64,000 nucleotides of DNA from UBA7672 sp965279085 (GTDB taxonomy: Bacteria; Pseudomonadota; Alphaproteobacteria; Caulobacterales; Hyphomonadaceae): contig OZ257149.1 of assembly GCA_965279085.1 (NCBI GenBank), positions 1,426,001 through 1,490,000 of the forward strand, read 5' to 3'. The position numbers were made by a program, and so were the translations under genes. The notes under the pieces are model-generated. The model searched no databases, was not told where the DNA came from, and saw nothing but the letters and a program-made list of their open reading frames with translations. Every line of letters starts with the position of its first letter. Within the stretch, counting starts at the first letter, position 1. Of the stretch, positions 50,669 through 59,601 are shown piece after piece.

Positions 50669-52750
50669 ATGATGACGCCCGCCGAAAAGCTCAAAGCGAA
50701 GAAGAAGCGCAAGGATCCGATGAGCTCGGAGACCTGGCGCACGGCCGCGCTGGTCGCTGTGCTGGCCTGGGCGGGCGTGGGGGCAGACAGCCTTTCGTCG
50801 GCGAACTACGGGCCGGAGGAAGCCTACAAGGCGCTGCACCAGTCGGGACATGAGCCGCTGGTCCTGTGGCTGGCGCTGATCACGGCGCTGACGGTGGTCG
50901 TGATCTCCATGGCCTATGTGCAGATCATCCGGCTCTTCCCGAATGGCGGGGGCGGCTACAAGGCGGCGACCAAGCTGGTGCACCCCTACGCCGGCCTCCT
51001 GTCGGGATCGGCGCTGATCGTCGACTACTCGCTGACCATCGCGATCTCGGTGGCGGCGGCGACGGACGCGATGTTCAACCTCTTCCCGCTGGAATGGGCG
51101 CAGTACAAACCGTTCGCAATCGCTGGAGGGCTGGGGTTCCTCCTGTTCCTGAACCTGCGTGGCGTGCGGGAGTCGGTGACTGTTCTGGCGCCAATCTTCT
51201 TTGGCTTCCTGCTTATCCACGTCGTGCTGATCGGCTTCGGCCTGTTCGCCAAGAGCGACGAACTGGTCTCCGCAGTGGTGAATGCCGAGCGCCACATCAC
51301 GACCACGACCAATGAGGGAGGGACATGGGCGCTGGTGGCCATCATCGCAACCGCCTATGCCGCCGGCGCCGGCACCTATACCGGGATCGAGGCGCTGTCC
51401 GAAAACGCCCAGTTCCTCAAGCCGCCGCGCGCGCAGACGGGCGCCCGCGCCATGACGCTCATCGCGATATCGCTGGCCGTGCTCGCGGGCGGGATCATGC
51501 TGCTCTACACGGTCTGGCTGCCGGAGCTTCAGGAAGGCAAGACGCTCAACGCCGTGGTGTTCGAAGCGACGCTGGCACAGCTGTTCCCCGATGCAGAGCT
51601 GGCGCGGCAGATCATTCTGGCGGTGGCGATGGTGTTCGCGGCGGCGCTGCTGCTGGTGGCGGCGGCTTCGGGCTTCCTCGGCGGCCCGACCGTCCTGGCA
51701 TGGATGGCGATCGACAAGTGGGCGCCGCATTCCTTCGCGCATCTGTCCAACAAGCTGGTGGCGCAGAACGGCGTTCTGGCCATGGGCATGGCGGCGGGAC
51801 TTCTGCTGCTGTTTACCGGGGGACAGGTTCACTCGCTGGTGGTGCTTTACTCCATCAACGTGTTCCTGACCTTCAGCCTCTCGCTGACGGGCCTCGCGCG
51901 CTACAACCTGACCCATCGCCACGAGATGAAGTTCGGACAGTGGCTCAGCCGGACGGGGATTTCGCTGGCCGCGGTGACGGTGGCGGTTGCGATCCTGATC
52001 ACGCTTTTCGTCGCCAAGTTCAGCCAGGGCGCGTGGGTGGCCGTGGTTGTGGCGCTGATGATCGCGGCTTGCGGATACTGGGTTCGCGATCACTACCGGC
52101 GGTTCGATGCGTCGATGGAGAAGTCGTTCGACGAATTGCTGATGCGCGACCCGGCTGCGGCGATCGAGATTCCGAAGCCGGCCAAGATGAAGCGGCCGGT
52201 GGGCATCATCACGGGAGCGCAGGGAGCGGCGGGACTTCATGCGTTGATGCATGCGCAAAGGCTTTTCCGGGGGCAGTTCGATAGCGTGCTGATCATTTCA
52301 GCCGGCGAAGTCGATGCGGAGGCCTATGGCGGGCACGAGGCTCTCGAGCGGCTGAAGAGCCAGGTCGGCGAGCGTTGCGCCAAGATCGTGGCCTGGTGCC
52401 GGGATCATGGCATGCCGGCGAAAGTCTATACAGGGTTCTCGACCGATGCCGTGGAGACGCTGGAAGAGCTCTGCACCAAGGCGCAGAACGATTATCCGAA
52501 CGTGATCTTCGTGGCGACCCGGCCGATGACGCGGCCGCACGGCTGGGCCTCCACCCTCCTCCACGGCGGCACGGCGCTATCGCTGCAGCGGCGTCTGCAC
52601 GGGCATGACGCGCCGCTGATCGTGCTGCCCATGCGGGTCGAGATCGGGCCGGACAGGTTCTTCAAGCCCGCGCAGGACGATGCGTCGGAGACGGGCGCGC
52701 CGGGTGTTCCGGGGCGGACGGCGGCCGAGCCGGAAGACACGGGCGGCTGA
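50669..52750 (+). CDS. APC family amino-acid/polyamine-type permease with C-terminal USP-like domain
   Basis: A 693-residue permease. A basic tail (TPAEKLKAKKKRKD) leads into about 12 membrane helices (roughly 28-480). The first has GVGADSLSSANYGPEEAY, the unwound substrate site of this APC subgroup. Between about 505 and 675 lies a soluble alpha/beta domain (VGIITGAQGAAGLHALMHAQ, SVLIISAGEVDAEAYGG, IFVATRPMTRPHGW) like universal-stress/KUP-type regulatory domains. Substrate unknown. Starts at ATG 50669 or 50672. AGGGG lies upstream. Confidence 0.85.
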   Translation: MMTPAEKLKAKKKRKDPMSSETWRTAALVAVLAWAGVGADSLSSANYGPEEAYKALHQSGHEPLVLWLALITALTVVVISMAYVQIIRLFPNGGGGYKAATKLVHPYAGLLSGSALIVDYSLTIAISVAAATDAMFNLFPLEWAQYKPFAIAGGLGFLLFLNLRGVRESVTVLAPIFFGFLLIHVVLIGFGLFAKSDELVSAVVNAERHITTTTNEGGTWALVAIIATAYAAGAGTYTGIEALSENAQFLKPPRAQTGARAMTLIAISLAVLAGGIMLLYTVWLPELQEGKTLNAVVFEATLAQLFPDAELARQIILAVAMVFAAALLLVAAASGFLGGPTVLAWMAIDKWAPHSFAHLSNKLVAQNGVLAMGMAAGLLLLFTGGQVHSLVVLYSINVFLTFSLSLTGLARYNLTHRHEMKFGQWLSRTGISLAAVTVAVAILITLFVAKFSQGAWVAVVVALMIAACGYWVRDHYRRFDASMEKSFDELLMRDPAAAIEIPKPAKMKRPVGIITGAQGAAGLHALMHAQRLFRGQFDSVLIISAGEVDAEAYGGHEALERLKSQVGERCAKIVAWCRDHGMPAKVYTGFSTDAVETLEELCTKAQNDYPNVIFVATRPMTRPHGWASTLLHGGTALSLQRRLHGHDAPLIVLPMRVEIGPDRFFKPAQDDASETGAPGVPGRTAAEPEDTGG

Positions 52751-53111
52751 TTGGCGTGCGTGGGCGATCTCGCTGACGGGCTCAGCGAGTTGGGTTTTCC
52801 GGAATCTGGATGAGTGGCGAGGGCGGGCCGCGCGCAAGCGCGCAGCCCCTTCCGTCTCGCGACGAAGACGCCGCGATCCACCTTCCCCACTGCGTGGAGG
52901 AGGACTTCGAGGCGATGCGCGAAGCGGCGACGACGAAACGCGCCGGGGCGGTGAAGCAGGCAGGGAGCGCTTCGTCGCGCTCGCGCGTGAGCTTCACCGC
53001 GCGCAGCTGTGCCAGCCGCTCGACCTGCTCGTAGCGCAGCACGAGGCTGGAGAAGCGACGCTAGCAGGCGGCGGCGGTGCGGTCGGAATGATGTGGGAGG
53101 ATGACGGGACG
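52751..53111. other. Intergenic region holding dispersed repeat copy 2
   Basis: About 360 nt with no supported gene. Positions 52826-52904 repeat the element at 12252-12314 (CCCTTCCGTCTCGC, then GATCCACCTTCCCCAC and GTGGAGGAGGA) and contain the palindrome GCGCGCAAGCGCGC. The rest is GC-rich and has short open frames on both strands, but none has a ribosome site or recognisable content. Confidence 0.5.
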
Positions 53112-53372
53112 TCAGTCACGGGTCCCATGCGGCAGGCCCGCGATCTCGCAGGCGCGGAGATGGATCAGGAGATCGAGCTTGGCGTGCGCGTCGAGGAGAC
53201 CTGCGGAGATCTGTGCGCAGTGGGCGGGGTCGGCGTCCATCCAGTCGAGCGTGGCCTCGTCCTCGAAGGTCGCGAAGCCGGCTTCGATGATATCGACGAG
53301 GTTCGTCTCCACCGCCATGGCTGGGCGGAGGGTCCAGAGGATCCAGAGGATGATCTGCGACAGCTCGTACAT
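53112..53372 (-). CDS. Small hypothetical protein
   Basis: An 86-residue reading begun at ATG 53372: MYELSQIILWILWTLRPAMA, a possible membrane helix or amphipathic start, then an acidic helix (NLVDIIEAGFATFEDEATLD), and HAKLDLLIHLRACEIAGLP. The strand is not antisense to any gene and composition is protein-like. Not recognised. It lies downstream (in its own direction) of the structured region 53412-53503. Confidence 0.4.
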   Translation of the reverse strand: MYELSQIILWILWTLRPAMAVETNLVDIIEAGFATFEDEATLDWMDADPAHCAQISAGLLDAHAKLDLLIHLRACEIAGLPHGTRD

Positions 53373-53411
53373 GCGGGGCAGTATACGGCTGGCCGGGAGG
53401 CATGCGGGATT

Positions 53412-53503
53412 GAAACAGCTGCGTCCTACAGTTTGAGCGGCTAGTGGCTTGAGATCGCGCCGGATGTTTTTCCGGCGTCCTACAGTCTGGATACAGCTGT
53501 TTC
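53412..53503. repeat. Structured repeat region
   Basis: Inverted 10-mers GAAACAGCTG (53412-53421) and CAGCTGTTTC (53494-53503) bracket two direct copies of GCGTCCTACAGT (53421-53432, 53475-53486) and a GCCGGA/TCCGGC hairpin (53459-53476). It lies just upstream of the small gene at 53372 and 38 nt from the terminator at 53541. A regulatory site or remnant of a small element are both possible. Confidence 0.45.
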
Positions 53504-53540
53504 CCACAGTTGCGGCTGGCGCGGGCCGGTCGATCAATGC

Positions 53541-53580
53541 TGAAAAGAAAAGGCCCGGCTGTTTCCAGCCGGGCCTTTCC
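53541..53580 (-). terminator. Intrinsic terminator of the TonB/TPR operon
   Basis: A 13-bp stem, AAAGGCCCGGCTG with CAGCCGGGCCTTT, loop TTTC. Read on the minus strand it is followed by TTTTCTTTTC. It ends 20 nt below the TPR gene stop at 53601. Confidence 0.9.
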
Positions 53581-53600
53581 AGATCGTCGGGCTTGTCGCC

Positions 53601-54854
53601 TTACATCTTCGCGATGGCGGTCCAGGACTTGGCGAGCCAGGCTGCGCCGTTGTCAGACTTGATGCTCGCCCAGGTCTTGCGGGCGTCGTCTTTCTTGCCA
53701 GCGCGGAACTGGGCAACGCCCAGGCGCACTTTCACGAGATCCGTCGTGCCCGCGTCCATGTTCCCCTTGGCGAGGGCCTTCTGGTACAGGTCAATCGCCT
53801 TGGCGTAATCGCCAGCGCCGAGCCAGGCTTCCGCAGTGCTCGAGTACTGGTCGCCCGTGGTCTTCGTGGCCGCGTCGGCCTCGGACTTGGCGAGGTCGGT
53901 CGCCTTGTCGGCTTTCGCATCTGCCTGGGCGCGTTCGTAGAGGCGCTTGTTGCGGTCGGCGTTCTTGTCGGTCGCGCTGCCGAGCGTGCCGGCCTTGAAG
54001 AGCGGAGCCCAGACCTTCTCGGCCTCGATCGCCATGCCGCGCTGTAGCGCCATGTCAGCCATTTCGGACTGTTCGGTGGTGTTGAGCTTCACGCCAGCCG
54101 CGGAGAGAGCGCGGTACACGTCGAGGAGCGACTCGTTCGACTTGTACTTCGGCTCTTTCTTGGAGCGCTCGATCATCATGCGCCAGTAGGTCTCTTTCTT
54201 CATGACCGGCGCGATGCGTTCGACCACCTTGTAGTACTCGTCCATCTTGCCCTGCGCGCTGTAGGCGTTGAGCATGATGTTGTAGGCGACTTCGCCGCCC
54301 TTCGCGTCGATGGCCTTCTGGGCGTACTTGATCGCCTCGGCATAGTTCTTCGCGTCGAGTTCCTTGCGCGCGATGAACTGGAGCTCGGTGGCCGTGCCGC
54401 CGTACTTGTCGACGTTCTGCTTGGTCTGGGCGAGCGCCTTCGCGGTCTGGCCCATCGAGGCGTATTCGCCGGCGATGATCTTGTCGTAGTTCTGGATCTG
54501 GCCGGCCGTGAGGCCGCCGAGCGACTTCGCCTTCTCGATCGAGGCGATGCACTGGGCGTGGTTCTTCATGCCGCAATAGGCGCCGACGCGGATCTGCTCG
54601 AGCGCGCCTTTCTGGGCGTTGCCTTCGGCATGGGCCTGGGCGGCGTCAGCCTTCTGCAGCGCTTGCGAGAAGTTCTTCGCGGTGAGCGCGGCGCTGGCCG
54701 CCTGGAAGTTGTCCACGAACTCCTTCTTGGCCGTGGCCTGCGCAATCGCGGCAGGCGCCGTAACCATCGTTACGCTGGCGACCCCGAAGGCGCATGCCAG
54801 TCCGAGCCCGAGGGCCGGCAGGCTGTTGCGCAGGGCTTTGCCGAACGTCTGCAT
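53601..54854 (-). CDS. Secreted TPR-repeat protein of the TonB operon
   Basis: A 417-residue periplasmic protein with a signal peptide (about 1-40: LPALGLGLACAFGVASVTM...AIAQ). Helical TPR units follow: FQAASAALTAKNFSQALQKADAAQ, YGGTATELQFIARKELDAKNYAEAIKYAQKA, and TAEAWLGAGDYAKAIDLYQKALAKG. ATG 54854 has GGAGG 8 nt upstream. It ends tonB-exbB-exbD-exbD-TPR, an order seen in other proteobacteria where the TPR protein may help stabilise or tune TonB energy transfer. Confidence 0.85.
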   Translation of the reverse strand: MQTFGKALRNSLPALGLGLACAFGVASVTMVTAPAAIAQATAKKEFVDNFQAASAALTAKNFSQALQKADAAQAHAEGNAQKGALEQIRVGAYCGMKNHAQCIASIEKAKSLGGLTAGQIQNYDKIIAGEYASMGQTAKALAQTKQNVDKYGGTATELQFIARKELDAKNYAEAIKYAQKAIDAKGGEVAYNIMLNAYSAQGKMDEYYKVVERIAPVMKKETYWRMMIERSKKEPKYKSNESLLDVYRALSAAGVKLNTTEQSEMADMALQRGMAIEAEKVWAPLFKAGTLGSATDKNADRNKRLYERAQADAKADKATDLAKSEADAATKTTGDQYSSTAEAWLGAGDYAKAIDLYQKALAKGNMDAGTTDLVKVRLGVAQFRAGKKDDARKTWASIKSDNGAAWLAKSWTAIAKM

Positions 54855-55007
54855 CCTAGATACCTCCACCTTGTCGTCGTCCGTTCCGATATAGACGGCC
54901 CCAGACCGCCCTCAACTCTGATTCTGCAGCTTCCGCTGCGCACGAACGGCGCCCTTCGTTTTACCGAGGGACGCCGCCATGAATTTGCGCCTTCGAATGT
55001 GGCGAGA

Positions 55008-55427
55008 TCAGGTTCCCCCGATAACGCCCATCTTCTTCAGGCCGTTGCGCTGCGCCGACGCCATGACGTGAGCGACGACGCCGTACTTCGCGAGCCTGTG
55101 CGGCTCGATATGGATCTCCGGCTGCATCGCACGCTGAGCCTCGATCTTGAGGTTCGTGTCCAGCTGGTTGCGGCCGACGACCGCGCCGTTCCACAGGATC
55201 GAACCGTCGAAGTCCACCATGATCCGGACCGGGTCCGGGAGATCTGGCGGGGGCTCCGGCGCATCCGGCGGCGGCGGCAGCGGGGTGTCGAGTTTGACCG
55301 CGTGGCGCTGCGGGGGCAGCGTCACGATCAGCATGATGAGTAGGACGAGCATGACGTCGATCAACGGGGTGGTGTTGATCTCAGACATCGGCTCCCCCTC
55401 AGCCGGTCCTCCTGCAGACATTGCCAT
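55008..55427 (-). CDS. exbD: ExbD/TolR family proton-channel subunit, second copy
   Basis: A 139-residue protein. The single membrane helix with the proton-channel Asp (EINTTPLIDVMLVLLIMLIV) is intact; a Pro-rich linker (PLPPPPDAPEPPPDLPD) follows, then the periplasmic domain (IMVDFDGSILWNG) and KKMGVIGGT end. It forms the rotor/stator with ExbB to energise TonB. AGGAG lies 8 nt before the ATG. Two adjacent, non-identical exbD genes are usual in this operon type. Confidence 0.92.
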   Translation of the reverse strand: MAMSAGGPAEGEPMSEINTTPLIDVMLVLLIMLIVTLPPQRHAVKLDTPLPPPPDAPEPPPDLPDPVRIMVDFDGSILWNGAVVGRNQLDTNLKIEAQRAMQPEIHIEPHRLAKYGVVAHVMASAQRNGLKKMGVIGGT

Positions 55428-55454
55428 AGCAATTACTCCTGTGGCCCGGGGGGG

Positions 55455-55913
55455 TTAACCACCCAGCGGGGGGGCCTTGGTGATGAAGCCGATCTTCAGG
55501 ATCCCGGACTGCTGTGCGATCGCAACGACCTTGCCGACATGGTAGTATTCGGTCAGCAGATCGCCGCGGATGTGCACTTCAGGCTGGGGAACGAGGCGGG
55601 CCTGCATCGCGAGACGCGAAGCCAGCTGTTGTTCGCTCACCTGGGACAGGTTCCAGTAGACCGTGCCGTCGGCCGACACCGCAAGGTTGATGTTCTCCCT
55701 GCGGGTCTGGACGACGACGTTACGCTCTTCCGGCAGTGTCACGTCGATGTTGCCGACGGCCACCGGGATGGTGATCAGGAAGATGATCAGCAGCACCAGC
55801 ATGATGTCGACGAGCGGCGTCGTGTTGATCGTTGAGTTGAGCGGAGACTCATCCTCATCGACCAGCTGGATGCTCGACGGGTTGCCTACACCGCTATCTT
55901 GACTGTCAGCCAT
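55455..55913 (-). CDS. exbD: ExbD/TolR family proton-channel subunit, first copy
   Basis: A 152-residue protein. A hydrophilic tail (about 1-24, acidic) precedes NSTINTTPLVDIMLVLLIIFLI with the channel Asp, then a periplasmic domain with VVVQTRRENINLAVSADGTVYWN and VRG-like HIRGDLLTEYY. GAGGAGAG lies upstream of the ATG. It lies between exbB and the second exbD, 27 nt from each. Confidence 0.93.
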   Translation of the reverse strand: MADSQDSGVGNPSSIQLVDEDESPLNSTINTTPLVDIMLVLLIIFLITIPVAVGNIDVTLPEERNVVVQTRRENINLAVSADGTVYWNLSQVSEQQLASRLAMQARLVPQPEVHIRGDLLTEYYHVGKVVAIAQQSGILKIGFITKAPPLGG

Positions 55914-55939
55914 GACTGGCTCTCCTCAAGCTAGCGGGA

Positions 55940-56827
55940 TCAGGCTTTAGCCGACGTGGCCATCAGCTTGTCGACGTCGTACGCGAAGTGACGCGCGGCG
56001 TCGGAGATCATTTTGTTCCGGCGGCCCAGCAGGTTGTAGAAGATAACCGCGGGGACGGCGACGGCCAGACCGATGGCGGTCATGATCAGCGCTTCACCGA
56101 CGGGACCGGCCACAACCTCGATCGAGGCGTCGCCCGAAGCCGTGATGCGGATCAGCGCGTTCACGATACCCCACACAGTGCCGAACAGACCGACGAACGG
56201 GCAGATCGAGCCGACGGTCGCGAGGAAGGCCATGCCGCCCTGCAGACGCGTGTTGATGCGCTCGAGCTCGATGCCGACCTGGTGAGCCATGCGGTCCGAG
56301 CGCGAGATGCGGGCGCCGAGACCGGCCTGGGCCGAGTTGGCCTGGGCGATCGCGCCTTCCGCAACCGAGCGGAACGCGTTGTTGCGGCCGAGCACGTCGA
56401 GACCTTCGTCAAGCGTGTTGGCGTCCCAGAAGGCCGGGATCTTCTTCATCTGGCCCGAGAGGATGAACTGGTCGACCGCTTTCGTGGCGGCGATGTAGAT
56501 CGAGCCGGCGAACATGATGACCATGATGATCAGCGTGCCCTTGGCGACGAAGTCACCCTCTTCCCACACGGCGGTGAGCGAGAAGGCGTCGGCGGCCGAG
56601 TGACCGCCTTCTTCGGCGGCGGCGCCTTCAGCGGCAGCCGGAGCGGCCGGAGGAGCTTCGGCGACCGGCGGAGCAGCAGGCTCTTCCATCGGAAGGGCCG
56701 GCGGGGCTTCAGCCGGCGGCTGCGCCATGGCGACCGCGGGGATGAACATCATCGCGAGTGCGGCGAGCACGAATTTCACAGGAGAGGCAAGCCGCTTACG
56801 ACCTTCCCCGAGATACGCCATTTTCAT
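55940..56827 (-). CDS. exbB: ExbB/TolQ-like MotA family proton-channel protein
   Basis: A 295-residue protein. The N-terminal helix with signal character (about 16-35, ending VAMAQ) and a Pro/Ala/Glu tract (about 36-75) form a periplasmic extension not present in E. coli ExbB. Then come helix 1 (FVAKGTLIIMVIMFAGSIYI), the cytosolic helical loop (ISRSDRMAHQVGIELERINTRL), and helices 2 and 3 (MAFLATVGSICPFVGLFGTVWGI; EALIMTAIGLAVAVPAVIFY). GGAG lies upstream of ATG 56827. Confidence 0.94.
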   Translation of the reverse strand: MKMAYLGEGRKRLASPVKFVLAALAMMFIPAVAMAQPPAEAPPALPMEEPAAPPVAEAPPAAPAAAEGAAAEEGGHSAADAFSLTAVWEEGDFVAKGTLIIMVIMFAGSIYIAATKAVDQFILSGQMKKIPAFWDANTLDEGLDVLGRNNAFRSVAEGAIAQANSAQAGLGARISRSDRMAHQVGIELERINTRLQGGMAFLATVGSICPFVGLFGTVWGIVNALIRITASGDASIEVVAGPVGEALIMTAIGLAVAVPAVIFYNLLGRRNKMISDAARHFAYDVDKLMATSAKA

Positions 56828-56977
56828 AACCGTCTTCTCCTCATTCGGGTTTCCCCGAGAATTCAGTCCGGCGGGTCGAAGCTATCCCTTCGCCTGCCGG
56901 ACCATACTGCTTCAACGTTTTGACCGAGTCCCACACCCCGCCCGACCGGTCGTCAGGCTGCAACGCGCACCTGCGCG

Positions 56978-57634
56978 TTACCTTTCCGGTAGCCTCCACT
57001 CGTACGTGAATTCGTATTGTGGATTGCACATCGCGATCGGCTTGCCATCGGTACCGATGGCAGGATCAAGCCTGTTGCCGTTGAGCGCGCGGATCGCGGC
57101 GTCGTCCAGACGCTTCGACCCCGACGAGCCGATGACCTTCGCGTTCGACATGCGGCCGTCGATATCCACGCAGACCGAGACGCGGGTCAGACCGCTCTCG
57201 CCTGCGCGCTGGGCGGCGGCGGGATATTCCGGTTCCTTGAAGCGCTTGCCGATCTTCGGCTTCGAGCGAAGCGTGATGACCGGAGCGGCGACGGGCGCGG
57301 CTTTCACCGGCGCGGCGGCCTGCGGCTTCGGCGACGCCACGACCTGGGCGAGCGCGTTTTCCTGCGGCGGCGGAGATTCAACGATGAACTGCGGCAGGAT
57401 GACCTGCGGCGGCGGCGGCGGCAGCTCGACGTCGATCGGCGGAGGTGGCGGCGGCTCCTCCTCGATCTCCGGAACTTCCTCGATGATGACGACTTCGGAT
57501 TCCACCGGGCCCTTCATGATGAAGGAGCCGAAGCCGTTCATGACGGCGACAGCCGCGCCGACATTGACGAGCACGACGGTCGCGATGCCGACCATACGCG
57601 TTTGGGTATTATTCCGCTTTGTAGCGTAATACAT
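56978..57634 (-). CDS. tonB: TonB energy transducer
   Basis: A 218-residue protein. A cytosolic start and one membrane helix (GIATVVLVNVGAAVAVMNGF), then Glu/Pro-rich periplasmic spacer (EVPEIEEEPPPPPPIDVELP) and the C-terminal TonB domain (FKEPEYPAAAQRAGESGLTRVSVCVDIDG to TYEWRLPER). It carries ExbB/ExbD energy to TonB-dependent outer-membrane receptors. It heads the operon tonB-exbB-exbD-exbD-TPR; exbB follows after 150 nt, in which no gene is seen. Confidence 0.92.
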   Translation of the reverse strand: MYYATKRNNTQTRMVGIATVVLVNVGAAVAVMNGFGSFIMKGPVESEVVIIEEVPEIEEEPPPPPPIDVELPPPPPQVILPQFIVESPPPQENALAQVVASPKPQAAAPVKAAPVAAPVITLRSKPKIGKRFKEPEYPAAAQRAGESGLTRVSVCVDIDGRMSNAKVIGSSGSKRLDDAAIRALNGNRLDPAIGTDGKPIAMCNPQYEFTYEWRLPER

Positions 57635-57962
57635 GTCTCTCTCGCTCTCGACGCCCCAAATGTCCCACCCTGGCCTCTATGGTCCTAGTGGCGGAACCAG
57701 AAATTTATGCCTTCCTTTTGCCGCAAGCGCCAGTCTGACCGAGCGGAAATTTGCAGAACGGCCTTGCGCGCGATGTCGCATTCCCGGGGGAATGGCGCCG
57801 CGTTTCGGGGTCTTGCGAACGGCCTGTTTTCTAGGCTCTGCGCGCTCGCCGGGGGGAGCCGGCGACCCTCTGTTGGGCGCATATGCCCCGCACGTAATGC
57901 AGCTGTCAACGCGGCCTTCTGCAGTGACGCTCAACTCTTCGCCAAGGAAACCCCGCGGTGCG
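57635..57962. other. Non-coding region between the tonB start and symporter stop
   Basis: About 328 nt upstream of tonB. It must hold the tonB promoter, but no convincing -35/-10 pair or Fur-like box was identified. A 7-bp inverted repeat TCGCCGG/CCGGCGA with loop GGGGAG is at 57846-57865, without a T-run. An antisense open frame of 113 codons across it shows no protein features. Confidence 0.4.
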
Positions 57963-59450
57963 TCAGCGATTCGGCTCGGAGGCAGCTTCGGATTCCCCCG
58001 GACCGAGAACAGACTCAACCGCAGGCGTATCCTTGCTGGGGTCGGACAGCAGCTTTTCCCACTTCGCGATGACGGCGCAGGCGATCGAGTTGCCGATCAC
58101 ATTTGTCGCAGTCCGGCCCATGTCCATGAAGGCGTCGACCGCCAGCACGAGCGCGATCCACTCGGGCTTCATGCCCATCGCAGGCAGCGTTGCTGAAATA
58201 ACGACCAGCGAGGCGCGCGGCACGCCAGCGATCCCCTTGGAAGTAACCATGAGCAGCAGGAGCATGCCGAGCTGCTGGTCCCAGGTGAGCGGGATGCCCA
58301 TCGCCTGAGCGATGAACATCACCGCGAAGGTGCAGTACATCATCGAGCCGTCGAGGTTGAACGAATATCCGAGCGGCAGGACGAACGAGACCACGCGGTT
58401 GGCAATGCCGTGGCGCTCGAGCTGTTCCAGCAGGCGCGGATAGGCCGCCTCGGAGCTGGCTGTCGCGAAGGCGAGCAGCCCGGGCGCGCGGACATCCCAC
58501 ATGAGGCGGAACACGCGGGGCCCGAGCACCAGGAAGCCCGCCGTTATCAGCACCGCCCAGAGAATGAACAGCGCGAGGAAGAAGGTTCCGACGAGCCTTC
58601 CATAGTCGGCGATCACGCCGAGGCCCTGCAGCGACACGGTGTAGGCGATGGCGCCGAACACGGCGAAGGGCGCTGCGGCCATGACGTAGCCGGTGACCTT
58701 CAGCATCAGGAACGCCACCTGCTCCATCAGGTCGGTGACCCTGGACGTCTTGGGTCCGAGCGCCTGGAGGGCGACGCCGAGGAAGAGCGAGATCACCACG
58801 ATCTGAAGGATCTCGTTCCGCACCATCGCGTCGGCGATCGAGGTCGGGAAGACGTGGGTGATGAACTCCTGCAGGGAGAATGTGCCGGTCGCCACCGTCG
58901 AGGCGTCGGCGACGGCGGTATCCAGCGTCACGGGGAAATTCACGCCAGGCTGGAAGATGTTCACCAGTACGAGGCCGAGACCCAGCGACACAAGCGAGGC
59001 CGTTACGAACCACGCCATCGTTCGCGCTCCGATCCTGCCGACGGCCGCGCCGCCGCCGAGGTGCGCGATGCCCACCGTCAAGGTCGTCAGCACCAGCGGG
59101 GCGACGATCATCTTGATGAGGCGCAGGAAGATATCCGATAGAATCTTGAAATAGCTCGCGATATCGGTCTGGTCCTTGGTCGGGATCTTCTCGAGTTCCG
59201 CTGCCGTCGCGACGCCATTGTTGTTGCGGTCAAGCGCCCGGAAGGCCTTGTCGACGTCTTCCGCCTTCGCGCCGGGCATCGTCGCAGCAAATTCGTCCTT
59301 GCTGGTTTGCCCGTCGCCGTTCGGATCCATCGTCGCGATTTTCGTCTGGGCGGCGGACAACCGCGCGGCCGGATCGCCATAAACAAACGCTCCCACGCCG
59401 ACGCCGAGGATCATGGCGAGGATCAGGCCGATGAAGATCAGACGTTGCAT
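57963..59450 (-). CDS. Dicarboxylate/amino-acid:cation symporter (DAACS) with inserted EF-hand pair
   Basis: A 495-residue transporter from ATG 59450. TM1 (RLIFIGLILAMILGVGVGAF) is followed by an insertion of about 65 residues (about 30-95), then TM2 (LIKMIVAPLVLTTLTVGIAHLG) and the rest of the GltPh/DctA fold, including the re-entrant AFATASSEAAYP serine-rich loop HP1, PLGYSFNLDGSMMY (NMDGT-like), GIAGVPRASLV and the GRTATNVIGNS end. The insertion holds two canonical 12-residue EF loops: D42-P-N-G-D-G-Q-T-S-K-D-E53 and D74-R-N-N-N-G-V-A-T-A-A-E85. They would be periplasmic or at the membrane face and could gate transport by calcium. No EF-hand is part of the standard DAACS family. Confidence 0.92.
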   Translation of the reverse strand: MQRLIFIGLILAMILGVGVGAFVYGDPAARLSAAQTKIATMDPNGDGQTSKDEFAATMPGAKAEDVDKAFRALDRNNNGVATAAELEKIPTKDQTDIASYFKILSDIFLRLIKMIVAPLVLTTLTVGIAHLGGGAAVGRIGARTMAWFVTASLVSLGLGLVLVNIFQPGVNFPVTLDTAVADASTVATGTFSLQEFITHVFPTSIADAMVRNEILQIVVISLFLGVALQALGPKTSRVTDLMEQVAFLMLKVTGYVMAAAPFAVFGAIAYTVSLQGLGVIADYGRLVGTFFLALFILWAVLITAGFLVLGPRVFRLMWDVRAPGLLAFATASSEAAYPRLLEQLERHGIANRVVSFVLPLGYSFNLDGSMMYCTFAVMFIAQAMGIPLTWDQQLGMLLLLMVTSKGIAGVPRASLVVISATLPAMGMKPEWIALVLAVDAFMDMGRTATNVIGNSIACAVIAKWEKLLSDPSKDTPAVESVLGPGESEAASEPNR

Positions 59451-59601
59451 GCGGCGGGCGCTCCGAAAGGCTGGCGGCCTCAATAACATGCAAGTCGGGG
59501 CTGAACACCCTTCCGCAGGGGCCGATGCCGAAAGCTTCCCCCCTTCGCCGCTTTACGTGCCACGGTGCGGCGGCGCATGACCAAGCGCGAGGGAGACTGC
59601 C

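Noticed and set aside
51214..51222. DnaA-box-like TTATCCACG
   Set aside because: Single occurrence inside a permease gene; no AT-rich unwinding region or cluster, and none near rpmH either, so no origin is claimed.
52782..53042. Minus-strand open frame of 86 codons
   Set aside because: It reads through the dispersed repeat, has no ribosome site and no protein-like pattern.
53409..53418. ATTGAAAC-like sequence typical of CRISPR repeat ends
   Set aside because: Only one copy; no regularly spaced repeats or cas genes are nearby.
57677..58018. Minus-strand open frame of 113 codons
   Set aside because: It begins inside the symporter gene in another frame and runs through the tonB upstream region; Arg/Pro-rich with no features.
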